A DNA stretch of 64,000 nt from CBDBCU01 sp965242615 (lineage in GTDB: Bacteria; Chloroflexota; Dehalococcoidia; Lucifugimonadales; UBA3495), in assembly GCA_965242615.1 (NCBI GenBank), contig CBDESR010000004.1:496001-560000 (forward strand). Reading direction: 5' to 3'. The notes under the pieces were generated by a model. That model did not search any database, had not been told where the DNA came from, and saw nothing but the letters and a program-made list of their open reading frames with translations. Position numbers and translations under genes: made by a program. Position 1 is the first letter of the stretch. Each line of letters opens with the position of its first letter. This document shows positions 26,687 through 34,869 of this stretch, in pieces.

Positions 26687-28112
26687 CGCAGGCGGTCTGC
26701 GCTCCGTCGGAGTGGATTAACAGCGCCGATTTTATGCCCCGGCTGGCAGCGTAAGCCAAGCTTTGGGGCAAGTCCCGGCCGCAAACTTCCAGTTCAACCG
26801 GTTGGCCGACTTGCCGCAAGTTTTGGGCGGCTTGAAATGCCGGGATACGGCTTTCCGGGGTGGTCGGGATAACCAGAGTCGCCGCCGGTTTTTCTGGCCG
26901 GCCGTTGGTGGACGGGCCGGTTAATGCTAACAGATTTTCCAGGGTATAGGCAAAGCCCAAGGCGGGAATATCCTGGGGGCTGCCCAAGGCGCGGGCTAAA
27001 CTATCATAGCGGCCACCGCCGCCCAAAGGACTAGGACAGTCGGGATGTTTGACCTCAAAGACGATGCCGTTGTAGTAAGCCAAGCCCCGGGCCAAGCCGA
27101 AATCAATGGTGAGCAGATCGCTTAATTCCGGGGCGGCGGTCAGGATTTCCAACAATTCCGCTAACCGGTTCAGGGCTGACGGGTCGGCGCCGGCTTTGGC
27201 GACTACCTGCCGGGCGGCTGGCAAAACTGCGAAGGGCGGGCCGTTCAGGGCGGCTAATTCGGCGGCTAAAGCCAAGCCGCGCTCCAGTCGGGCCGGTTCG
27301 TCGCTGCCGCGGAGCTTGCGGAGGAAGCGGTCAACTACCTGTTCCGGGTCGCGCTGGCCGAAGCGGCGGCGGTCGCCGCCGTTCCACTGGAGGAATCCTT
27401 GAATTACCTGGCGGGCTTGGTCATCATCCAAGCCGACGAGGGCGGCGCTGAGTTCCTGATTTTCCGGGCTGCGGTCGCCGAGGTGGAGTTGGGCGGCCCG
27501 TTCCGCAATTTCGGGGAGGGCGGCTGGTCCGCGGCGCAATTGCGGGATATTGGCAATTATAAAGGCGCGGGCCCGGTCGGAAACCCCGGTAGTGTCGAGA
27601 ACGCTTTGCACTACATCCAAATCAGCGAGTTCGAGGCGGCAATCGGTTATGCCAAGCTGCAATGGCACTTGGGCGGCCAAGGTTAGCAGTTCGGCGTCGG
27701 CCATCAGGCTGTCGGAACCCAGTAGCTCCGCGCCTACTTGGGTGAACTGGCCGCTGGTTTCCGGGTGGGCGGCATCGCAGCGGAAAACGGGGCCGGCGTA
27801 CTGCCAACGGGTGGGCCGGGGCAGGTCGGCGGCTTGTTCCAGATAGCAGCGCATCAGGGGCGAGGTGAACTCGGGGCGGAGGCTTACGGCGTTGCCGCCG
27901 CCGTCAACAAAGCTATACATCCGGGAAGCCAGGTCGCCGCCGGATTTGCGGAGAAAGAGTTCGGTGGCTTCGAGGATGGGGGTTGCGCGCAGTTGGTAGC
28001 CGTAACTGCCGATTAACCCCGTCAAGGCATCCTGCAATTCCCGCTGGTGGCGGCAGGATGCTCGGGAGGGGTCGTACATTCCCCGGAGGCGTGTAACCGG
28101 TTGCGTTGCCAT
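26676..28112 (-). CDS. hisZ: HisZ-like ATP phosphoribosyltransferase regulatory subunit
   Basis: A 478-residue class II aminoacyl-tRNA synthetase-like protein. It has the motif-2-like W-Q-Y-A-G-P-V-F-R, G-L-A-Y-Y-N-G-I-V-F-E, and motif 3 G-G-G-G-R-Y-D-S-L. Two changes point to HisZ rather than histidyl-tRNA synthetase. The usual Arg before the F-x-Q segment is replaced in S-G-Q-F-T-Q, and the R-G-L-D-Y-Y Asp is Ala. A short C-terminal anticodon-domain-like region remains (about 395-478), which typical HisZ lacks. Placement immediately before hisG supports HisZ; a divergent HisS is the alternative. Confidence 0.75.
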   Translation of the reverse strand: MATQPVTRLRGMYDPSRASCRHQRELQDALTGLIGSYGYQLRATPILEATELFLRKSGGDLASRMYSFVDGGGNAVSLRPEFTSPLMRCYLEQAADLPRPTRWQYAGPVFRCDAAHPETSGQFTQVGAELLGSDSLMADAELLTLAAQVPLQLGITDCRLELADLDVVQSVLDTTGVSDRARAFIIANIPQLRRGPAALPEIAERAAQLHLGDRSPENQELSAALVGLDDDQARQVIQGFLQWNGGDRRRFGQRDPEQVVDRFLRKLRGSDEPARLERGLALAAELAALNGPPFAVLPAARQVVAKAGADPSALNRLAELLEILTAAPELSDLLTIDFGLARGLAYYNGIVFEVKHPDCPSPLGGGGRYDSLARALGSPQDIPALGFAYTLENLLALTGPSTNGRPEKPAATLVIPTTPESRIPAFQAAQNLRQVGQPVELEVCGRDLPQSLAYAASRGIKSALLIHSDGAQTACDVD

Positions 28113-28149
28113 AGGGGGATATTTTACTCCTGCCGGCTAAGGGGGGCAA

Positions 28150-28902
28150 CTAGGGATGGGCGTTGAGGCCGCCGTCGATATAGACCGGCTGGCCGGTGGT
28201 GTAGTCGCAGGCGGCGGAGCAGAGATAGACGAGCAGGGGGCCAAGTTCGGCGGGGTGTCCTTTGCGGCGCAGGGGGATGTAGCGTACCAGGCGTTCCTGC
28301 TGCTGGACTTCCGGGGGAATTTCGGCGGCGGTAGTCCAGCCGATGCCGAGGGCGTTGACGCGGATGTTGTGCGGCCCCCACTCGACGGCTTGGGAACGGG
28401 TTAGAGAGAGCAGGCCGGCTTGGCTGGCGGCGTAGGCGGATGCGTTGACCATGCCCCGCTCGGCAAGGCCGGAAATTATATTGACTACGCGGCCGTACTG
28501 CTGGTCGAGCATACGGCGGCCGACTTGCTGGCTGAGCAGAAAGGCGGCGCGGAGGTTGCGGGAGTGAACGGCATCCCAATGTTCCGGGGTAATTTCAAGC
28601 AAAGGTTGGTAGAATTCGCTGCGGCCGGCGTTGACCAGGATGTCCACGCGGCGATGCCGGCGGTCAAAGGCGGCCAAGGTCTGGGAGACAGCGGCCGGGG
28701 TGTCCAGTTCCGAGACGATACCGTCATGTCCGCTACCGAGGGCGGCAAGGATGGGGTCGAGGAGGTCTTGGCGGCGGGCAATGGCAAAGACGGCGGCGCC
28801 GGCTTCAGCAAGAGCTGGGGCCAGAAAGGGGGCGTCCGGGCCGCCGGCGGTGGCCAGGATAGCGGTTTGGCCGGCAAGGCTGTATTGCTCGAGGATGGGC
28901 AT
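28150..28902 (-). CDS. SDR-family protein with substituted catalytic Lys
   Basis: A 250-residue short-chain dehydrogenase/reductase-fold protein. The catalytic Ser (S144 in N-I-I-S) and Tyr (Y157) align, but the Lys of Y-x-x-x-K is Gln (Y157-A-A-S-Q161, codon CAA). The N-terminal T-G-x-x-x-G-x-G nucleotide loop is also degraded to T-A-G-G-P-D-A, and N-N-A-G is reduced to N-A-G. It may be a non-catalytic or altered-mechanism member. It lies 18 bp after a canonical SDR gene, suggesting a duplicated pair, perhaps as a hetero-oligomer. It is 37 bp upstream of hisZ. Confidence 0.8.
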   Translation of the reverse strand: MPILEQYSLAGQTAILATAGGPDAPFLAPALAEAGAAVFAIARRQDLLDPILAALGSGHDGIVSELDTPAAVSQTLAAFDRRHRRVDILVNAGRSEFYQPLLEITPEHWDAVHSRNLRAAFLLSQQVGRRMLDQQYGRVVNIISGLAERGMVNASAYAASQAGLLSLTRSQAVEWGPHNIRVNALGIGWTTAAEIPPEVQQQERLVRYIPLRRKGHPAELGPLLVYLCSAACDYTTGQPVYIDGGLNAHP

Positions 28903-28920
28903 AGCGGGGCCAAGTCTCCA

Positions 28921-29733
28921 CTAGGTTTCCAGGGGAATTAACGGGGCGTGACCGGCGGGGGCTAATCCGGCGGCCAAGCCGCCGCCGTCAAGGGTAAAGG
29001 TTTCGCCGGTCATATAGTCGGAGGCGGGGGCTGATAGAAAGACGGCAACCGGGCCAATGTCCTGGGGGCGGCCCAACTGGCCGGTGGGGAGAAAGGCGCC
29101 GGAGGGCGGCAGGGCGTCGCGAATGTCGGAGTCGGTGCCGGCAGTGGGAATGAAACCGGGGACAATAGTATTGGCGGTTACGCCGTAGCGGGCCAGGCTG
29201 AAGGAAAGGGTGCGGGTCAGTTGGAGGATGCCGCCTTTGGTGCAGCAGTAGGTATATATATCCCGGCCGCCGCGCAAGCCGAAGCCGGAGGATACATTGA
29301 TGATTTTGCCCTGGCCGCGGTCAACCATAGGCTTGGATACGGCGCGGGCGCAGTAGAAAGCGCCGCTCAAATTGACATCCAAGGCGACTTGCCATTGGTC
29401 ATCGCTGAGTTCCCAGATCGGCGTGGGGACGGTGTCGGAAACGAGGGCGGCGTTGTTAATCAGCACATCGACTTGGCCGAAGTGGTCAAGGGCGGCGGCG
29501 ATAAGATGATTGGCTTGGGCGGAGTCGCTGACATCGGTGGGGACAGCAAGGGCGCGGCGGCCGAGGGCGGTAACTTCGTTGGCGGCGGCGGCAATGGGGG
29601 CGGGACGGCGGCCGGCGATAATCAGGTCGGCGCCGGCTTTTGCCAAGTGGCGGACCATTTCCAGACCCAAGCCGGTGCCGCCGCCGGTGATGACGACAAC
29701 GCGCCCGTCAAGGTTGAGTTTTTCCAGAGGCAT
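28921..29733 (-). CDS. SDR-family oxidoreductase
   Basis: A 270-residue classical short-chain dehydrogenase/reductase with all motifs: T-G-G-G-T-G-L-G for NAD(P), N-N-A-A, catalytic Ser in N-V-S-S-G, and Y-x-x-x-K (Y-C-C-T-K). The C-terminal L-D-G-G-G segment is typical. Members reduce or oxidise alcohols and ketones; the substrate cannot be read from sequence. The ATG at 29733 was chosen because the longer reading would run into birA with a low-complexity basic leader. The gene follows birA by 5 bp. Confidence 0.88.
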   Translation of the reverse strand: MPLEKLNLDGRVVVITGGGTGLGLEMVRHLAKAGADLIIAGRRPAPIAAAANEVTALGRRALAVPTDVSDSAQANHLIAAALDHFGQVDVLINNAALVSDTVPTPIWELSDDQWQVALDVNLSGAFYCARAVSKPMVDRGQGKIINVSSGFGLRGGRDIYTYCCTKGGILQLTRTLSFSLARYGVTANTIVPGFIPTAGTDSDIRDALPPSGAFLPTGQLGRPQDIGPVAVFLSAPASDYMTGETFTLDGGGLAAGLAPAGHAPLIPLET

Positions 29734-29738
29734 CGGGG

Positions 29739-30527
29739 CTACCCGTTCTTGGTGCGCAGGGAGGTTACATCCCCGGCGGCGAAGGTTGACAGTTGGCCGT
29801 TGTCCTGACGGAGGAGGAGGCTGCCGAGTTCGTCGATGCTTTCGGCGTGGCCGAGATATTTTTCGCCGTGCCAGGATACCTTGACGCGCTGGCCGAGGGT
29901 GTCGAGGAGTTCCTGCCATTCCTCGACCGGGGTTTCGCCGCGGTTGAGTTGGCTGTAGAGGGCATCGAGTTGTTGGAGGATTTCGCGCAGGAGTTCATCC
30001 CGGGGGATGTCGCCGGCGGATACTTGATTCAAGCCGATGGCGGCGTCAGCTAGTTCGTCGATTTCAGCCGGGTCGAGGGAGACGTTGACGCCGATGCCGA
30101 CGATGGCGTAGCGGACGGCGTTGCCGGCGATGGCACTTTCGACGAGGATGCCGGCTACTTTTTTGCCGTCGAGAAGGATGTCGTTGGGCCATTTGATGCG
30201 GGGTTTGAGGCCGCTGATGTGGGTAATGGCGCGGACGACGGCGACGCCGCAAAGGCTGTTAAGATAGGGCAGGGTTGCGAGGGTGGGATAGAGGACGAGG
30301 GAGAGATAGAGGTTGCCGGAGCGGGATACCCAGGTACGGCCGTGGCGGCCGCGGCTGGCGGTTTGGGTTTCGGCGACAACGACGGTGCCTTCGTCGGTGC
30401 CGCGCTCGGCGCGGCGAAGGGCTTCGTCCATAGTGGAGGCGACTTCCTGAAAGTAGAGGAGACGCTTGCCGACCAAGCGGGTGAACAGGCCACCGCGCAG
30501 GGTTTCCGCGACCAGATTTGTGGTCAT
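29739..30527 (-). CDS. birA: biotin--[acetyl-CoA-carboxylase] ligase
   Basis: A 262-residue biotin protein ligase. It forms biotinyl-5'-AMP and transfers biotin to carrier lysines of carboxylases. The catalytic motifs are S-T-M-D-E, S-R-G-R-H-G-R-T-W (biotinyl-AMP loop) and K-W-P-N-D-I. The C-terminal SH3-like domain is present (about 205-260). The N-terminal DNA-binding helix-turn-helix of the E. coli repressor form is absent, so it is a group I ligase without repressor function. The ribosome binding site is AGAGGA. It heads the minus-strand array that leads into the his genes. Confidence 0.93.
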   Translation of the reverse strand: MTTNLVAETLRGGLFTRLVGKRLLYFQEVASTMDEALRRAERGTDEGTVVVAETQTASRGRHGRTWVSRSGNLYLSLVLYPTLATLPYLNSLCGVAVVRAITHISGLKPRIKWPNDILLDGKKVAGILVESAIAGNAVRYAIVGIGVNVSLDPAEIDELADAAIGLNQVSAGDIPRDELLREILQQLDALYSQLNRGETPVEEWQELLDTLGQRVKVSWHGEKYLGHAESIDELGSLLLRQDNGQLSTFAAGDVTSLRTKNG

Positions 30528-30584
30528 AGCCTAATCCTCTTTGTTATTTCCGTCCGGGCGGGTTGGGTATCCCGGCGGGTGGAA

Positions 30585-31904
30585 TTACCAGTTGTGTTCG
30601 AGTTTGTCCTGGAGGATGGGTACCAGGTCGGCGACGGGGATACGGATTTGGTGCATAGTGTCCCGGTCGCGGATGGTGACTTGGTGGTCGTCGAGGGTGT
30701 CAAAGTCGACGGTGACGCACCAAGGAGTGCCGATTTCATCCTGGCGGCGGTAACGGCGGCCGACGCTTTGGGCGTCATCGTACTGGACGCTGAAGTGGCG
30801 GCGGAGTTGGTCGTGGATGCGGCGGGCGGTGGGAGTGAGGCGGGCGTTGCGGCTGAGCGGCAGCACGGCCACGGTGATGGGGGCCAGTTGGGGATGGATA
30901 TGGGAGACGACACGGATGGCGTTGCCGTCCGGTTCCTCATCGTAGGCGTCGAGCCAGAAGGCCAGGGCGGCCCGGTCGACGCCGCCGGAGGGTTCGATGA
31001 CATAGGGAAGGAAATGTTCCCGGGTTTCCTCGTCGAAGTAGGTTAAATCCTCGCCGCTGGCGGCGGCGTGGCGGCCGAGGTCAAAGTCGGTGCGGGAGGC
31101 GATGCCTTCGAGTTCGCCCCAACCCCAGGGGAAACGGTATTCAATGTCATAGGTATCCCGGGCGTAGTGGGCCAGTTCGTCGGGGTCGTGGCGGCGGAGG
31201 CGGAGGTTTTCGCGGCGGATGCCGTAGCGGAGGTACCAGTTGAAGCGGGCGTTGACCCATTCCTGTAGCCACTGCTCCTCGGTGCCGGGTTTGACAAAGA
31301 ACTCGACTTCCATCTGTTCGAATTCACGGGTGCGGAAGGTGAAGTTGCCGGGGGTGATTTCGTTGCGGAAGGCTTTGCCAATTTGCCCGATGCCGAAGGG
31401 GAGTTTTTTGCGGGTGGAGTTGAGGACGTTCTTGAAGTTGACAAAGATGCCCTGGGCGGTTTCGGGGCGGAGAAAGACTTCGTGGCCGGTGTCCTCGACG
31501 GGGCCCATAAAGGTGCGGAACATGAGGTTGAAGCGGCGGGGTTCGGTGAAGTCGCCGCCACATTCGGGGCAGGTTTCGGTTTCGAGCTGGTCGGCGCGGA
31601 AGCGGAGGTGGCACTGGCGGCATTCGACAAGGGGGTCGGAGAAGTTTGCGACATGGCCGCTGGCGATCCAGACTTGGGGGGACATCAGGATGGCGGCGTC
31701 GAGGCCGACCATATCGTCGCGTTGGACGATGACGGACTGCCACCAGGCTTCTTTGACATGGCGTTTGAGTTCGACGCCCAAGGGGCCGTAGTCCCAGGTG
31801 GAGGCCAGGCCGCCGTAGATTTCGCTGCTCTGAAAGACGAAGCCGCGGCGCTTGGAGAGGGACAGGATTTTGTCCATATCGGCGTAGGGGAGGACGCGGG
31901 ACAC
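30585..31904 (-). CDS. glyQS: glycyl-tRNA synthetase (dimeric type)
   Basis: A 439-residue class II alpha2-type glycyl-tRNA synthetase, which charges tRNA-Gly. Seen are the K-R-R-G-F-V-F-Q-S-S-E-I-Y-G-G opening and W-D-Y-G-P-L-G. A C-x2-C...C-x2-C insert (C-R-Q-C and C-P-E-C) probably binds zinc. F-R-N-E-I-T-P is motif 2, and the C-terminal anticodon domain is present. The start is GTG with GGAG upstream. A TTGACA (31956-31961, minus) with GATAAT 20 bp away is a weak promoter. The stop lies 57 bp before birA. The upstream spacer holds a long structured RNA rather than a T-box. Confidence 0.95.
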   Translation of the reverse strand: MSRVLPYADMDKILSLSKRRGFVFQSSEIYGGLASTWDYGPLGVELKRHVKEAWWQSVIVQRDDMVGLDAAILMSPQVWIASGHVANFSDPLVECRQCHLRFRADQLETETCPECGGDFTEPRRFNLMFRTFMGPVEDTGHEVFLRPETAQGIFVNFKNVLNSTRKKLPFGIGQIGKAFRNEITPGNFTFRTREFEQMEVEFFVKPGTEEQWLQEWVNARFNWYLRYGIRRENLRLRRHDPDELAHYARDTYDIEYRFPWGWGELEGIASRTDFDLGRHAAASGEDLTYFDEETREHFLPYVIEPSGGVDRAALAFWLDAYDEEPDGNAIRVVSHIHPQLAPITVAVLPLSRNARLTPTARRIHDQLRRHFSVQYDDAQSVGRRYRRQDEIGTPWCVTVDFDTLDDHQVTIRDRDTMHQIRIPVADLVPILQDKLEHNW

Positions 31905-32039
31905 GGGGCAACTCCGCCAAGGACGGGAGATTATCCGCCGGGATTAAGCGGATTATGTCAAGGCAAGGGAAAGGGTAACAATAGAAAAGGGGAATTGTAA
32001 ATAACTTGGGGCGGGGGTTTTGGGGAATTTTGGGAGAAA

Positions 32040-32489
32040 CCGGAATAGGCGGAAACCGCGGCCGCGGTTTCCGCCTGGTCGGGAGGCGGTTGGCAAGGCT
32101 GGTCATTGGGTTGCCTGCTCTGGGGGGTATCCTGGCTTGCATCCTCCCGGAGTTTCCCGACCAGACTGCCGAGGACGATAGCGCGACCTTGAATTGGCTG
32201 CTACGCCGGTTGGGTATGGTTGCCCTTGCGGCAAGTGGCCCAGTCTTGCTACCGTTGGTTGACCGACCTCCAGTCAACCTAGCACCAACTCTTACGGCGA
32301 TTGAGATTTGCCGTTTCCCAAGACTTGGGGATTGGGGGCCTTAATCCCGTTTCCCCGGGGGTAATGGAGTAGGGGCGCCCGCAAGCCGGGTGAGGGTTTG
32401 CGGGGCCCACCTCGCGAAGTGGGCTTGTAGGCAACGGTAAGCTAGCGAATCGTTAAGACCCTGCGTCCAGGGGCCCGGTTAACCGTGAC
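32040..32489 (-). ncRNA. long structured RNA, copy A of a two-copy family
   Basis: About 450 nt of non-coding sequence homologous to 56241-56715 on the other strand. Shared blocks include CGCTAGCTTACCGT (32447-32434), AGGTTGACTGGAGG (32280-32267), GGCAACCATACCCA (32224-32211), GGATGCAAGCCAGGATACCC (32144-32125) and GAGCAGGCAACCCAATG (32120-32104). Stems seen in both copies include GGTTGAC/GTCAACC around a 9-10-nt loop and a paired stem flanking the first conserved block. A perfect palindrome at 32048-32075 makes a strong 3' hairpin, though with few T after it. I cannot match it to RNase P, tmRNA, SRP or 6S RNA: none of their signatures is present. Confidence 0.75.
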
Positions 32490-32495
32490 GATTTA

Positions 32496-32525
32496 AGGAT
32501 AGCACGGGGTTTTGGGTTATGTCAA
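32496..32525 (-). promoter_or_regulatory. promoter of RNA copy A
   Basis: On the minus strand, TTGACA (32525-32520), an 18-bp spacer, and TATCCT (32501-32496). It lies immediately before the conserved RNA, with predicted start near 32489. Confidence 0.65.
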
Positions 32526-32568
32526 TAGGTAAATGGGACTAATTTTCAGATTGGTTAAAGATTGAGGT

Positions 32569-32600
32569 TCTGGATTCCCACTTTCGTGGGAAGGACGGTC
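32569..32600. repeat. ATTCCC-N8-GGGAAG palindromic repeat
   Basis: A member of the dispersed ATTCCC/GGGAAT palindrome family seen repeatedly in spacers of this window; here ATTCCC-ACTTTCGT-GGGAAG read on the + strand. It lies between RNA copy A and the chelatase gene. Confidence 0.7.
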
Positions 32601-32644
32601 GAGGGGTGGGAATGACATAGGGAGAGTGGGGGTGCCGATTTGCT

Positions 32645-32712
32645 GGAGGATGGGGAGACGGCGGGGGAACTTTTGTAAAAGTTCCCCCGCACCCCCTCAA
32701 AACTTTTGGGTT
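32645..32712. repeat. about 65-bp palindromic intergenic repeat, copy 1
   Basis: A GGGGGAACTTTTGTAAAAGTTCCCCC hairpin, split here as GGGGGAACTTTT and AAAAGTTCCCCC, flanked by GGGAGACGGC and CCCCCTCAAAACTTTTGG. The same element in the opposite orientation occurs at 54707-54775 and 56002-56067. A further palindrome with GCGGCTGCGCCGC lies at about 32720-32750. Confidence 0.8.
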
Positions 32713-32758
32713 TTTGGTTGAGATTCCGCGGCTGCGCCGCGGAATGACATAGTGGGGG

Positions 32759-34822
32759 CTAGTAGGTAGGGGATGCGGTGGGCTGTTGAGCGGTTACGGC
32801 GGCGGCCAGGGAGTCGGCGCGGAGGTCATCGAGTTTGAGGTAGCGCGCGCCCATAGCTTGAGCCAGGGGGCGGGCCAGTTCGAGTTTGATGAAGTCCAGT
32901 TCGGTGTCGATGACAACGGCGGGGATGGCTTTTTCCGGAAAGAGGGATGCCAGTTCGTGGACTTCATCAGTGGGTTTGCCGGGGCTGCCATCGAGGTGGA
33001 TGTTGGCGCGGCCATCGGAGAGAAGGGCGACCAAGGGGAGGGTGTCGCGGTCTTTAAGGCGTTCCCGTGCGAGGAGTTCCAAAGCGAGGTAGAGGCCGCC
33101 GGATAAGGGGGTGCGGCCGCCGGTGGGCAAGTCGTCAAGGTAGCGTTGGGCCAGGTCGACGCTGTTGGTGGGGGGGAGCAGGAGTTGGGCTTGGGTGCCG
33201 CGGAAGGTGATGAGGGCGACCCGGTCGCGGCGTTGGTAGGCGTCGAGGAGGAGGGAAAGGATGGCGCCTTTGACGGCAATCATGCGCCGCTGGGCGCCCA
33301 TGGAGCCGCTGGCGTCGACGATAAAGAGGATGAGGCTGCCGGTGCGGGTTTCGCGCACTTTTTCCCGGATGTCCCAAGGTTCAATGAGCAGGGATGGGGC
33401 GGTGTTGTTGGGGTCATGGGATTGACGGCGGCTTTGCTGGTAAGGGGCGGCGGCGCGGAGGGTGGCGTCGAGGGCTAAATCGGCGGCTGTGTCGGGGGGG
33501 ATGCGGGCGCGGATGTAGCGGCCGGCGGAGTCGCTGCTGACGGTGACGGCGCGGCGGCCAGCGGCGGGGCGTTCCCGGCGGTCGGGCGGTGGTAGGAGCA
33601 GGGATTGGATGGAGTAGGGACTGCCGGTCGCGAAGTGCTGTTCTTGGGGGCCAGACCCGGGCGCGGAGTCCGGGTCGGGGTTTTCATCCGGCAGAGGATC
33701 CGGGGGGGCTAAACCGGAGGAGTCGGTGTCAGCGTCGGGGTCACTGGAGTCCGGGGAATTGGAGTCCTGAGGTTCGCGGGGGCGGGATTGGTTTTGGAAG
33801 TCGTCGAGCATTTGGTCGAGCTGTTCGGTAACGAGGTGGGGCTGCTGGAAGGGCTGGCGGCGCTGGCGGTGGAGCAAGGCCAGTTGGGCGGCTTCGCGCA
33901 CATCGTCCACATTGACTTGTGCACGGCCGGCGTAGGCGGCGATGGTGGCGGCGGTTTTATACATTACGATGTCACCGCGCAAGCCATCGACCTGGTATTC
34001 GGCGCAGATGTCGGTAATCAAGGCGAGGAAGTCGTCGCCCACCTGGACTTGGGGCAACAGCCGCCGGGCGTTGAGGAGGCGCTGGCGTTCCTGGGTTTCG
34101 GCAGGCTGCCAAGCGGAGATGAAAGTAAAGGGGTCGGTTTCGTAGGCGATGCGGCGTTGGACTACTTCCCGGCGTTCCGGGGGGGGCATTATGCCCTCGA
34201 CTTCGACGGCCAAGCCGAAGCGGTCGAGGAGTTGGGGGCGCAAATCGCCCTCCTCGGGATTCATAGTGCCAACGAGGATGAATTCGGCGGCGTGGCTGAC
34301 GGAGACGCCTTCGCGTTCGACATAGTTGCGGCCCATAGCGGAGGCGTCGAGCAGGACATCGACGAGGTGGTCGTTGAGGAGGTTAACTTCGTCGATGTAG
34401 AGGATGCCGCGGTGGGCGGCGGCGATGAGTCCCGGCTCGAAACTTTTGCTGCCGGTTTTGATGGCTTGCTCGATATCGAGGGAGCCGACGAGACGGTCCT
34501 CGCTGGCGCCGACGGGGAGATCGACGATACGGACTTGGCGGTGAACCGAGGGGGCGTCAGGACTGCCGGATTCGCAGCGGGGGCAGAGGCCCTGGCGGCT
34601 TTCCGGGGGGCAGCTGTAGGGGCAGCCGGGGAGTACGGCAACTTCGGGGAGGAGGGCGGCCAAGGAGCGGACGGCGGTGGATTTGGCGGTGCCTTTTTTG
34701 CCGCGGATCAGGACGCCGCCAATTTTGGGGTTGACGGTGTTAAGCAGGAGGGCGCGCTTCATCGCGGTCTGGCCGACGATGGCGGTGAAGGGGAAGGAGG
34801 GTTCGGCGGCGGGTTGGGTCAA
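32759..34822 (-). CDS. fused ChlI-ChlD type AAA+/VWA chelatase subunit
   Basis: A 687-residue fusion of an AAA+ ATPase (about 10-330; Walker A G-K-K-G-T-A-K-S-T at 41-49, Walker B I-L-Y-I-D-E-V-N-L-L) and a VWA domain with MIDAS D-A-S-G-S-M-G (about 500-685). They are joined by an acidic Pro/Asp/Ser linker. In magnesium and cobalt chelatases this ATPase module drives metal insertion by the large CobN/BchH subunit. Placement in the riboswitch-led operon with cobN and cbtAB assigns it to cobaltochelatase, replacing CobS/CobT. An insert with four Cys (C-P-Y-S-C...C-P-R-C, about 67-83) may bind a metal. Start TTG with AGGAGG. Confidence 0.88.
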   Translation of the reverse strand: MTQPAAEPSFPFTAIVGQTAMKRALLLNTVNPKIGGVLIRGKKGTAKSTAVRSLAALLPEVAVLPGCPYSCPPESRQGLCPRCESGSPDAPSVHRQVRIVDLPVGASEDRLVGSLDIEQAIKTGSKSFEPGLIAAAHRGILYIDEVNLLNDHLVDVLLDASAMGRNYVEREGVSVSHAAEFILVGTMNPEEGDLRPQLLDRFGLAVEVEGIMPPPERREVVQRRIAYETDPFTFISAWQPAETQERQRLLNARRLLPQVQVGDDFLALITDICAEYQVDGLRGDIVMYKTAATIAAYAGRAQVNVDDVREAAQLALLHRQRRQPFQQPHLVTEQLDQMLDDFQNQSRPREPQDSNSPDSSDPDADTDSSGLAPPDPLPDENPDPDSAPGSGPQEQHFATGSPYSIQSLLLPPPDRRERPAAGRRAVTVSSDSAGRYIRARIPPDTAADLALDATLRAAAPYQQSRRQSHDPNNTAPSLLIEPWDIREKVRETRTGSLILFIVDASGSMGAQRRMIAVKGAILSLLLDAYQRRDRVALITFRGTQAQLLLPPTNSVDLAQRYLDDLPTGGRTPLSGGLYLALELLARERLKDRDTLPLVALLSDGRANIHLDGSPGKPTDEVHELASLFPEKAIPAVVIDTELDFIKLELARPLAQAMGARYLKLDDLRADSLAAAVTAQQPTASPTY

Positions 34823-34869
34823 GTTGCGCGGCCTCCTGATGGGTTGGAATTACGGCTACCCAGCCGGGG

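Noticed and set aside
32124..32144. B12-box-like AAGCCAGGATACC in the RNA copies
   Set aside because: The other cobalamin aptamer elements seen at 41365-41600 are missing, and the transcripts do not lead into a cobalamin gene.
32006..32344. A 112-codon plus-strand frame with hydrophobic stretches
   Set aside because: It lies antisense to the conserved RNA copy A, has no ribosome binding site and no counterpart in copy B.
31905..32500. T-box leader for glyQS
   Set aside because: No GGTGGNACCGCG-like T-box or antiterminator is present; the homologous copy B has no synthetase gene after it.
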